Assembly: GCA_003132765.1 (NCBI GenBank)
Contig: PKYU01000143.1
Location: 2,280 to 10,487, forward strand
Reading direction: 5' to 3'
DNA from: Chitinophagaceae bacterium
GTDB lineage: Bacteria; Bacteroidota; Bacteroidia; Chitinophagales; Chitinophagaceae
Length of the DNA stretch: 8,208 bases
Below are positions 1-6,982 of this stretch, in pieces (position 1 is the first letter of the stretch; each line of letters begins with the position of its first letter). The position numbers were made by a program, and so were the translations under genes. The notes beneath the pieces were generated by a model. That model was not told the origin of the DNA and made no database searches. It was given only the letters and a program-made list of their open reading frames with translations.

Positions 1-2496
1 GAAGAGGTAAAAAATATCCGAAATTTAAATTTACCTGTCATTAAAAAAAGTATAGAAGAAATTTTAAAAATTGTCTTATCCGGGACCTCCCTATCCTACA
101 GGCAAGTAGACAATCAGATTTTGATAATATCCTCTAAAAATTTGATTACTGACGCTGCTTTAAAAGACGTTACTGGTATATCTTTAAAAGAAAACAAGTT
201 TACATATGCCCCTGAAGCAAATATTGTAAAAGGCAAAGTTACTAATTCAAAAGGGGAACCTTTGGCAGGAGTGAGTGTTACTATAAAGGGAATAAACACT
301 GGTGTTACAACGGATGATAATGGGAACTATTCCATCACCGCTCCCGGAAATGGCACTCTGATATTTTCATACATTGACTTTATAACGCAGGAAGTAGCTG
401 TAAATAATCAAACAATTATTAATGTGAGGTTACTGGGAAAAAATAATGAATTGGATGAAGTAGTAGTTACCGGTTATATCTCACAGCGGAAAAAAGATAT
501 CACCGGGGCTGTTTCTGTAATAAATGTAAAAGATATGAACAAGCAGCCAACTGCTCAATTGTCCGAGCAATTGCAGGGACAGGCTTCTGGGATTACGGTT
601 ATTGGTTCAGGACAGCCGGGAGAAGAACCGCAAATAACTATTCGGGGTGTTAATACGTTCGGAAATAATACACCTCTATTTATAATAGATGGTGTGCCGA
701 CACAAAACATTTCTGATATTAATCCAAACGATGTTGCTTCTGTTCAGGTACTGAAAGATGCAGGGGCTGCGTCCATATATGGTTCTCGAGCATCAAATGG
801 CGTTATTGTTATTACTACAAAAAGAGGCAGCGGAAAGGTGAAAGTTACTTATGATTCCTATTACGGCACCCAACGTCCACCTCGTGGAAATGTATGGAAT
901 ATACTTTCACCACAGGATATGGCACAATTAAAATTCAATGCGTTAGCCAATTCTGGAACTCCGGTAGACGCCTCTCACCCAGATCCATTGTATGGAACAG
1001 GTCCTATACCAGTTCTACCGGATTATCTCGTTCCAATTGGAGCAAAAGAGGGCGATCCTTCTGTAGATCCTTCATTATATAATGTGAATCCAAATTATAC
1101 TGATCCCAACGAGTTTATTAATTTTTACAGAATAACAAGGGCTAATAAAGCTGGTACAAATTGGTATGAAGAAGTAACTAGACCTGCACCAATTCAAAAT
1201 CATAATTTGTCAATAAGTGGGGGAAGTGAACAGGGTAAGTATTTTCTATCATTAGAATACTTCAACCAGGAAGGTTCGGTTATATACACCCATTCAAAAA
1301 GATATTCTATTCGGGCCAATACAGAATTTAACATCTCAAAAAGAATAAAAGTAGGCGAAAATCTAAATTATTCTATAACAGATAATAAAAAGATGGGGTA
1401 TGGCGAGGGAAACTCTATTGGGAATTCTTACAGAGAGCAACCGATAATACCGGTATATGACATTAAGGGTAATTTTGCAGGTACTTTTACAGGTCTGGCA
1501 GGTAGTACTAATAATCCTGTTGCTGATGCCTATCGCTCCAGAAATGACGGCGGACTAGATAATCGCCTTTTTGGAAATGTATATTCTGATTTAGATATTC
1601 TTCACAATCTTACTTTTCACACAAGCTTAGGTGGAGAAAGCCTAACTGGCACAAGCCATTCTTTTAGTTACCCTACATACGAAAACTCACAAAATGTAAA
1701 TAAAAACAGTTATATGGAAGGTTCTTATTATGGCATTAACTGGACATGGACCAATACTCTAAATTATCATAAAGCTTTTGGGAACCACAGCATTTCATTA
1801 CTCGCAGGAACAGAAGCCTTTAATAGTGACTATCGCATAATGGGCGGATCCAATACAGACTATTTTTCATTTGATCCCAATTATACTACTTTGAGCTCTG
1901 GCGCGGGGGCAGTTGCAGTTGCTAGTAACAGATCTACAGAAAGTTTATGGTCACAATATGGAAGGTTAGATTATAGTTATAAAGATCGTTATTTGTTAAG
2001 TGGCACTATTCGAAGAGATGGTTCTTCTAAATTTATAAATAAAAAATATGGAATATTCCCGGCTGTTACTGCAGCATGGCGTCTTTCGCAAGAAAAAATT
2101 ATGAGAAAAGTATCATGGATTTCTGATCTTAAAGTGCGGGCTGGGTATGGTATAATGGGAAATCAATTTAATTTAGGACCATCAAATGGATATTTTACTT
2201 ACACGTCTGACAAGGCTGGATCTTTTTACGATATTGCAAGAACTAACAATAGCATTCAAGAAGGTTTTCAAGCAGGTCAGATAGGAAATCCTAATGCTAA
2301 ATGGGAAAAGGATATTAATACAAATATAGGATTGGACGCAACACTTTTTAATAATAGAATAAATTTTTCCATTGATTACTATATAAAGGATATTAAAGAT
2401 CTATTGTTTAATCCAGATCTTCCTGCTACAGCAGGATCAGGAATACCCCCTTTCGTTAATATTGCCAGGATGAGGAATACTGGGGTAGATTTCTAA
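1..2496 (+). CDS. SusC/RagA-type TonB-dependent transporter, 5'-partial, ended by an in-frame stop
   Basis: This is an outer-membrane beta-barrel importer that works with SusD and is energised by TonB. Frame 1 is open from base 1 with no start codon before the recognisable domains, so the gene begins left of the window. Counting codons from base 1, there is the end of an STN domain (about 5-45), a carboxypeptidase-regulatory-like beta-sandwich (about 75-145, starting VKGKVTNSKGEPLAGV), a TonB-box-like LDEVVVTGY (151-159), and a plug domain (about 160-280) with the SusC signature LKDAGAASIYGSRASNG near 251-267. The barrel follows. The frame stops at TAA 2494-2496 after GVDF, well short of a full barrel, and homologous sequence resumes in the same frame directly afterwards. 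STN-bearing SusC proteins usually signal to a FecR-type anti-sigma factor. As read here the product lacks its last roughly 300 residues and should not form a complete barrel. Family assignment is very secure; functional status is uncertain. Confidence 0.93.
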   Translation, partial: EEVKNIRNLNLPVIKKSIEEILKIVLSGTSLSYRQVDNQILIISSKNLITDAALKDVTGISLKENKFTYAPEANIVKGKVTNSKGEPLAGVSVTIKGINTGVTTDDNGNYSITAPGNGTLIFSYIDFITQEVAVNNQTIINVRLLGKNNELDEVVVTGYISQRKKDITGAVSVINVKDMNKQPTAQLSEQLQGQASGITVIGSGQPGEEPQITIRGVNTFGNNTPLFIIDGVPTQNISDINPNDVASVQVLKDAGAASIYGSRASNGVIVITTKRGSGKVKVTYDSYYGTQRPPRGNVWNILSPQDMAQLKFNALANSGTPVDASHPDPLYGTGPIPVLPDYLVPIGAKEGDPSVDPSLYNVNPNYTDPNEFINFYRITRANKAGTNWYEEVTRPAPIQNHNLSISGGSEQGKYFLSLEYFNQEGSVIYTHSKRYSIRANTEFNISKRIKVGENLNYSITDNKKMGYGEGNSIGNSYREQPIIPVYDIKGNFAGTFTGLAGSTNNPVADAYRSRNDGGLDNRLFGNVYSDLDILHNLTFHTSLGGESLTGTSHSFSYPTYENSQNVNKNSYMEGSYYGINWTWTNTLNYHKAFGNHSISLLAGTEAFNSDYRIMGGSNTDYFSFDPNYTTLSSGAGAVAVASNRSTESLWSQYGRLDYSYKDRYLLSGTIRRDGSSKFINKKYGIFPAVTAAWRLSQEKIMRKVSWISDLKVRAGYGIMGNQFNLGPSNGYFTYTSDKAGSFYDIARTNNSIQEGFQAGQIGNPNAKWEKDINTNIGLDATLFNNRINFSIDYYIKDIKDLLFNPDLPATAGSGIPPFVNIARMRNTGVDF
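2494..2496 (+). other. Premature in-frame stop codon (TAA) inside the susC-like gene
   Basis: The codon lies between GVDF and ISGNTDIV. SusC proteins commonly have GVDF or GVEF followed by Q, E or K at this barrel strand, and each of those codons (CAA, GAA, AAA) is one substitution from TAA. There is no frameshift. The neighbouring susD-like and oxidoreductase genes end in TAA, so TAA is a genuine stop in this organism. A nonsense mutation or a base-call error are the simplest explanations. Confidence 0.9.
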
Positions 2497-3393
2497 ATAA
2501 GCGGAAATACTGACATCGTTGAAGATTTAAGATTTGTTGGTTCCCTTTCTTTTACTACCTATCGTAACAGAATTATTAAAATTACTGATGCAGCCAGTTA
2601 TTTCTTATCGGGGGATGGAAGACGTTTTGGAGAAAGCATTAATAGGAACCAGGTAGGACATTCTGTGGGTGAATTTTATGGTTACAAGATTGCAGGATTT
2701 TGGAATGATCAGGCTGAGATTGATGCTGCGAATAAAGAAGCACAAAATGCGACAAACAGTTCTACAGCAATTTACCAGAGTGATATTGGTTTAGGTCGTT
2801 TTAGATACGTGGACGTAAACGGTGATCACCAAATTACCCCTGCAGATAGAACATTTATCGGTAACCCGCATCCGAAATTTACTTATGGATTGAACCTGGC
2901 ACTCACTTACAAAAATTTTGATTTTAGTATGTTTTTTTATGGTTCACAGGGTAATAATATTTGGAATCAATCAAAGTATTGGTTAGATTTTTTTGCCTCT
3001 TTGCCGGGTGTCAAAAGCCATACTGCTTTATATGATTCTTGGACTCCTACTCACCATAATGCTAAGGCTACAATCCAGGAGAACAAAGGTTTTGCTTCTA
3101 CTAATAATGTTCCTAATTCGTACTATGTTGAAAACGGCTCTTTCCTGAAAGCCAAGAACGTGTCTTTAGGATATACCTTTCCTCATAATATTCTGAAAAG
3201 AGCCTTTATCAATAGTTTAAGGATTTATGTTCAGGTCACTAATCTATTTACAATTACAAAGTATAGTGGTCTGGATCCCGAGGTACCAGGAGGAACCGTT
3301 AGTGGTGTGTCTGCGATTACTGATTTTGGTGTTGATGAAGGATCATACCCATATACCAGAAATTTTTTGGTAGGTATTAATCTTGAATTTTAA
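2497..3393 (+). pseudogene. C-terminal barrel segment of the same SusC-like transporter, separated by the internal stop
   Basis: These 298 codons continue the transporter in the same frame and complete it. Visible family features are GEFYGYKIAGFW (starting near 2668), the conserved GRFRYVDVNGDHQITPAD segment near 2794-2847, which resembles an EF-hand-like Asp/Asn loop with His in place of the usual Gly, then FTYGLNLALTYKNFDFSMFF, the late TKYSGLDPEVPGG motif, and a terminal strand ending in Phe (GINLEF), as expected for an outer-membrane protein. A GTG at 2665 could be called as a start, but that would begin mid-barrel with no signal sequence, so a separate gene is implausible. No further stops or frameshifts interrupt it, which points to a very recent lesion or an error. 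The stop at 3393 is 22 bases before the susD-like start. Confidence 0.88.
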
Positions 3394-3415
3394 TTAACCA
3401 TAAAAAATTATTAAA

Positions 3416-5173
3416 ATGAAAAAAAATTCTTATCTCTTAATATTATTGTTAATTATGACAACAATATTATCAGAATCCTGCAAGAAAGGTTTTCTGGTAC
3501 GTGAGCCTATAGGGTCGTTGAGCGTAGATCTCGTGGCAACTTCCGATGGTGTGAAAAAGCTATTAATAGGTGCTTATGGAGCATTAGATGGTAATAATCT
3601 GGGGGCGAGCGCTCCTTGGTCGGTTGCTCCCAGTAATTGGATATGGGGAAGCGTGGCAGGAGGCGATGCGCATAAAGGAAGTGATCCTGGCGATCAGTCT
3701 ACTATAAATTCTATTGCAACTTGGACTATTACTCCATCAAACATATTTATCGCTGATAAATGGAAAGTTTGTTATGCAGGAATTGATCGCGTTAATACTG
3801 TTTTTAAGGTCTTGACTTTAGTAAAAGATATGCCACAGGATCAAGTAAAAAATATAAATGCCCAGGCTCATTTTTTAAGAGGTCATTACTATTTTGAATT
3901 AAAAAAGTTTTTTAATATGGTGCCCTGGATATCTGATACAACAACAGATTTAAAAGCGCCTAACAACATAGACATCTGGCCGATGATTGAGGCAGATTTT
4001 AAAGTAGCCTATGATAATTTACCAGAAACGCAATCAGATGCAGGTAGAGCAAACAAATGGGCAGCAGGTGCCTATCTGGCAAAAACCTATTTATATGAAA
4101 AGAAATTCCAGGATGCCAAAACCTTATTTGACCAGGTGATTTCCCAGGGAATGACAGCCGCCGGAATAAAGTATGATTTATTTCCTAGTTTTGAAGATAA
4201 TTTCAGGCCGGAAAAGGAATTGACGAGCCCTGAAAGCGTGTTTGATGTCGAATTTGCAGCAAATGTAGGAACCGGAACTATTTCTAACGCTACTGAAGGA
4301 GAAATGACGAATTATCCTTATAACAGCCCTTTCAGTTGTTGTGGTTTTTATCAACCGACAATTGACCTCGGAAATTCGTATCGAACAGATGCAAACGGGC
4401 TTCCATATCTTGACGATTACAATTCACATTCTGTTAAAAACGATTTAGGTGAGACATCTGCCACACCATTTATACCCGATGATGGAAATTTAGATCCCAG
4501 AATAGACTGGACAATTGGGAGGAGAGGGATACCCTTTTTGGATTGGGGACTTCATCCGGGAAAAGACTGGATTAGAAATCAACCCTTTGCAGGTCCTTAT
4601 ACAAACTTGAAAAATGTATGGTGGCATGAAACACCACAATTCTATGATAATAACTCATGGGGACCTGCTACAGGCATTAATACTCATATTATCCGTTTTG
4701 CTGATGTGCTATTAATGGCTGCAGAAGCTGATGCTCAATTAGGTGATCTCGGAGATGCGCTTACTTTGGTAAACAGGGTAAGAGAAAGAGCCTCCCTACC
4801 TGCTGGTTGGGTTTATAAATATATAGATAATTCAAATCCGTCTGCAGGATTTTCAAGTACGCCTGCTGCCAATTATAAAATTAGTACCTATCCGCAATTT
4901 GCTTCAAAAGATTTTGCTCTGAAAGCAATTTATTTTGAAAGGAAATTAGAATTTGCGATGGAGGGGTTAAGGTTCTTCGATTTGTCACGTTGGGGTATTG
5001 CTGAAAAAGCCTTGAATGATTTTTTTAGTTTTGAAGGAGGTCTAGTGAATGATGTAAGGGGAAGTAGTTTTATCCCTAATAAAAATGAATATTACCCAAT
5101 ACCTCAGATTGAAATTGATAAAACAACTGTTGGAGGAAAGGCAACATTAACTCAGAATAAAGGTTACCAATAA
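3416..5173 (+). CDS. SusD/RagB-family nutrient-binding outer-membrane lipoprotein
   Basis: This is a surface lipoprotein that caps the SusC barrel and captures the ligand. The 585-residue product is a full-length SusD. It has a lipoprotein signal peptide with a hydrophobic stretch at 6-18 and a lipobox-like LSESC placing the lipidated Cys at 22. An N-terminal TPR-like helical region follows (AHFLRGHYYFELKKFFNMVP at 151-170; NKWAAGAYLAKTYLYEKKF at 213-231). The usual C-terminal signatures are DPRIDWTIGRRG (360-371), RFADVLLMAAEADAQLGD (427-444), ERKLEFAMEGLRFFDLSRWG (508-527) and YYPIPQIEID (559-568), ending in TQNKGYQ. The start is chosen because it directly precedes the signal peptide. There is no Shine-Dalgarno sequence, only an A/T-rich leader (attaaaatg), normal for Bacteroidota. 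It follows the transporter by 22 bases and is surely co-transcribed with it. The ligand cannot be read from the sequence. Confidence 0.96.
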   Translation: MKKNSYLLILLLIMTTILSESCKKGFLVREPIGSLSVDLVATSDGVKKLLIGAYGALDGNNLGASAPWSVAPSNWIWGSVAGGDAHKGSDPGDQSTINSIATWTITPSNIFIADKWKVCYAGIDRVNTVFKVLTLVKDMPQDQVKNINAQAHFLRGHYYFELKKFFNMVPWISDTTTDLKAPNNIDIWPMIEADFKVAYDNLPETQSDAGRANKWAAGAYLAKTYLYEKKFQDAKTLFDQVISQGMTAAGIKYDLFPSFEDNFRPEKELTSPESVFDVEFAANVGTGTISNATEGEMTNYPYNSPFSCCGFYQPTIDLGNSYRTDANGLPYLDDYNSHSVKNDLGETSATPFIPDDGNLDPRIDWTIGRRGIPFLDWGLHPGKDWIRNQPFAGPYTNLKNVWWHETPQFYDNNSWGPATGINTHIIRFADVLLMAAEADAQLGDLGDALTLVNRVRERASLPAGWVYKYIDNSNPSAGFSSTPAANYKISTYPQFASKDFALKAIYFERKLEFAMEGLRFFDLSRWGIAEKALNDFFSFEGGLVNDVRGSSFIPNKNEYYPIPQIEIDKTTVGGKATLTQNKGYQ

Positions 5174-5199
5174 GGTCATCATTATTAATTTTATTTATA

Positions 5200-5443
5200 G
5201 GATTCGGTAGACTTGAGGGTATTTTTATATAAACGTTGGGATATAGGCTCATCAGTTATGAATGGACCTTATTATGGTAGCCGCCTTGGTTCAGTGAATA
5301 CTCAAACAGGACAAGTTTCCTGGGGTAATGGATATATATTAGTTGAAAACAGGACTTTCTATCCAGATAGAAAATATCTTCTTCCAATTCCGCAATCAGA
5401 ATTGGATGTAAATCCAAACATGACTCAGAATCCCGGATATTAA
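5200..5443 (+). pseudogene. Decayed C-terminal tail of a second SusD-family gene
   Basis: Just 26 bases after the intact susD-like gene lies sequence coding for the end of another SusD. In frame 2 it reads YKRWDIGSSVMNGPYYGSRL and then, after a Trp/Gly-rich stretch, FYPDRKYLLPIPQSELD and MTQNPGY, followed by TAA. The KRWDIG, YLLPIPQSELD and TQNPGY elements correspond to DLSRWG, YYPIPQIEID and TQNKGY of the upstream protein, but the sequence between differs, so it is not a simple duplicate. The preceding LEG (5212-5220) is in frame 1, matching the conserved FEG or MEG. It is joined to KRW by only 10 bases where the intact gene has 18, implying a roughly 8-base deletion and frameshift. The first 500 or so residues of a SusD are absent, as are a signal peptide and a sensible start (a TTG at 5213 is in the open frame). 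It is a remnant, unlikely to make a working product. Confidence 0.82.
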
Positions 5444-5585
5444 TTATTCATTTAAACTAAATATATACTTAATTATGAGTTCTCGACCATCTGGACCATC
5501 TGATTATTATTGAAGATTCCAATTATAATAATTATAGAAATAATTGTAAATAATAATACTTATTACATTAAAAAAAAAGAATATT
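5444..5585 (+). other. AT-rich intergenic spacer before the PLP-enzyme gene
   Basis: This 142-base gap contains a perfect 9-bp tandem repeat (5485-5502), a 7-bp inverted repeat (caattat at 5520-5526, ataattg at 5540-5546) and a run of nine A bases (5570-5578) just before the start codon. A leader of that type commonly stands in for a ribosome-binding site in Bacteroidota. I found no TAnnTTTG promoter element and no GC-rich hairpin with a T tract, so the sequence does not decide between read-through from susD and a separate promoter. Confidence 0.5.
5485..5502 (+). repeat. Perfect 9-bp tandem duplication
   Basis: The unit gaccatctg occurs twice in immediate succession (5485-5493 and 5494-5502). 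It falls in non-coding DNA between the susD remnant and the PLP-enzyme gene. It is probably a replication-slippage duplication. It also lies within a trivial 12-codon open frame (5475-5513), which I do not regard as a gene. Confidence 0.85.
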
Positions 5586-6866
5586 ATGAAAAGACTAAGT
5601 TTTTTAAAATCAATTGCTGGTGTTGGTGCATCAACACTTGGATTGAGTGCGCTCAGTTCATTTATGCCTGACAATTCCAAACAAGCAGATACTTTTCCAT
5701 CCCACCTAACAGGAGGGGTGCCCGACTTCAATAAAGTACGAAAAGATTTTCCTCGCGCTAAGGAAATTTATATGGACAATGCTTCAACTCATCCAACAAG
5801 TATATACACAGCCGCTGCTGTACATCGTATTACGGAATGGACAAAAAATGACGTAGGGGTACCATGGTGGCCGGCATGGGCAGAGTCAAAGCAAGAGTGT
5901 AAGAATCGTTTTGCAGAACTAATTAATGCAGACCATGAAGAAATCGCCTTTGCAAGAAGTACTGTAACATCGGAAAATGATATGTTAAATGGAATGGATC
6001 TTACTGGAGGGAACGTAGTTTTAACAGATCTGCATTATACTGAAAGTATTCATGGATATAAAATACGTGAATTACGTGATGGTCTTAAATTGAAATTTTT
6101 TAAAACTAAGGACTGGCAATATACAGCGAAAGACCTTGAACCATTAGTGGATAAAAAAACAAAACTGATAGCCATTACTTTAGTTTCAAACGTCAATGGT
6201 TTTCTTGTCAAGGATGTAAAGGCCATCAGCGATCTAGCACATGCTAACGGCGCAATCCTCTATGCTGATATCATTCAGGGTGTAGGGGCAGTTCCAGTGG
6301 ATGTTAAAGCAATGGGTATTGACGTTGCTGCTTGTTCTACTTTTAAATGGCTTCAGGGTGGAGGAAAAGGCTTTGGATTCTTTTATGTCCGTAAAGATCT
6401 TCAGGACACTGTTGTTCGTCCATCTCATCTTGATGGAGGGGTAGAATTTAATTATGCACCATGGGTAGACAAACCTGATCCCTCTCGTGATGAAATTATT
6501 TTTAGTCCACAGAAAGGTCCAAGCATGTATGAAGTAAGCTATCCAAATTACGAAGGTGTTATTGGTGCTCTGGAATCACTTAAATATATAAAAGAGCTAG
6601 GTGTAACTAATATCCGAAATCATGTACGGCCTTTGACTGATCGACTCGCAAAAGAAATGCCCCGTCTCGGATATCCCTCAATTACACCAGAAGGTAATGA
6701 AAGCCCTATCATATCTTTTGCATTCAAAAATCCGGCTGAAGCCATGCGTAAGTTGGAAAGCGCGAAAATACATGTTGCCATGCGTTTCGGAAATAAGATG
6801 CGAATCTCACCATCAGTTTTCAACAATCTGGCGGATATTGATCGTTTATTAGAGGTTCTATCGTGA
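5586..6866 (+). CDS. PLP-dependent class V aminotransferase-fold enzyme with Tat-like export signal
   Basis: This is a fold-type I PLP enzyme of the class V aminotransferase superfamily (the group containing isopenicillin-N epimerase-like proteins and cysteine desulfurases), 426 residues. Visible features are an N-terminal IYMDNASTHP (61-70), a PLP-phosphate region RSTVTSENDMLNG (124-136), LHYTES (149-154, with a candidate ring-stacking His150), YADIIQGVGAVPVDV (226-240, with cofactor-binding Asp228 and Gln231), the Schiff-base lysine in CSTFKW (Lys254, with Phe where many relatives have His), and MRISPSVFNN (405-414) near the C-terminus. The loop that carries the catalytic Cys in SufS-type desulfurases reads AMRFGNKMRIS, without Cys, so sulfur mobilisation is unlikely. 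Residues 1-30 look like a Bacteroidota Tat signal (FLKSIAGVGAS), but the expected Arg-Arg is Arg-Leu. It lies on the same strand as susC/susD with a 142-base gap, so it may act on the imported ligand in the periplasm. Transaminase, epimerase or lyase activity cannot be told apart. Confidence 0.88.
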   Translation: MKRLSFLKSIAGVGASTLGLSALSSFMPDNSKQADTFPSHLTGGVPDFNKVRKDFPRAKEIYMDNASTHPTSIYTAAAVHRITEWTKNDVGVPWWPAWAESKQECKNRFAELINADHEEIAFARSTVTSENDMLNGMDLTGGNVVLTDLHYTESIHGYKIRELRDGLKLKFFKTKDWQYTAKDLEPLVDKKTKLIAITLVSNVNGFLVKDVKAISDLAHANGAILYADIIQGVGAVPVDVKAMGIDVAACSTFKWLQGGGKGFGFFYVRKDLQDTVVRPSHLDGGVEFNYAPWVDKPDPSRDEIIFSPQKGPSMYEVSYPNYEGVIGALESLKYIKELGVTNIRNHVRPLTDRLAKEMPRLGYPSITPEGNESPIISFAFKNPAEAMRKLESAKIHVAMRFGNKMRISPSVFNNLADIDRLLEVLS

Positions 6867-6978
6867 ACCGAGAGGATTTAGTTCCTATGTATATGAGATC
6901 TTTTAGTATAATTCTTCAGGATAAATAATTGTGAATCATATATTACCAAATACATAGCAATGAACCAAATACATAGCA
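6867..6978 (+). other. Intergenic leader of the oxidoreductase gene
   Basis: This 112-base AT-rich spacer holds the first copy and most of the second copy of a 19-bp tandem repeat that runs into the downstream start codon. It also holds an 8-base element (ctatgtat, 6885-6892) complementary to the atacatag core of both copies. No TAnnTTTG promoter or convincing terminator is seen, which is compatible with transcription continuing from the upstream gene. Confidence 0.45.
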
Positions 6979-6982
6979 ATGA
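6945..6982 (+). repeat. Perfect 19-bp tandem duplication covering a translation start
   Basis: The 19-base unit accaaatacatagcaatga occurs at 6945-6963 and, with no mismatch, at 6964-6982. The second copy contains the ATG (6979-6981) of the oxidoreductase. The first copy carries an identical ATG at 6960-6962 in the same local context. Because 19 is not a multiple of three, that ATG is out of frame and opens only a 10-codon frame ending at the TGA 6990-6992, overlapping the real start. Confidence 0.95.

Noticed and set aside
2494..2496. Programmed recoding or alternative genetic code at the TAA
   Set aside because: TAA ends neighbouring genes normally, it is not the UGA used for selenocysteine, and I see no adjacent stem-loop; a mutation or error is simpler.
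2665..3393. Separate gene starting at GTG 2665
   Set aside because: Frame and homology continue from the upstream transporter through the stop codon; a start here would be mid-barrel without a signal peptide.
5475..5513. 12-codon open frame containing the 9-bp repeat
   Set aside because: It is too short to support; no leader, conservation or attenuator structure can be seen.
5520..5546. Inverted repeat caattat/ataattg as a terminator
   Set aside because: The 7-bp stem has only one G-C pair, a 13-base loop and no T tract after it; it is likely chance in AT-rich DNA.
5507..5731. Antisense open frame crossing the spacer and the 5' end of the PLP-enzyme gene
   Set aside because: Its C-terminal part is Asn/Tyr/Ile-rich low-complexity sequence from AT-rich non-coding DNA, and the rest overlaps a real signal peptide on the other strand.
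5586..6866. Cysteine desulfurase (IscS/SufS) identity for the PLP enzyme
   Set aside because: The fold and Lys254 fit the superfamily, but the catalytic-cysteine loop has no Cys (AMRFGNKMRIS) and no Fe-S assembly genes are nearby.
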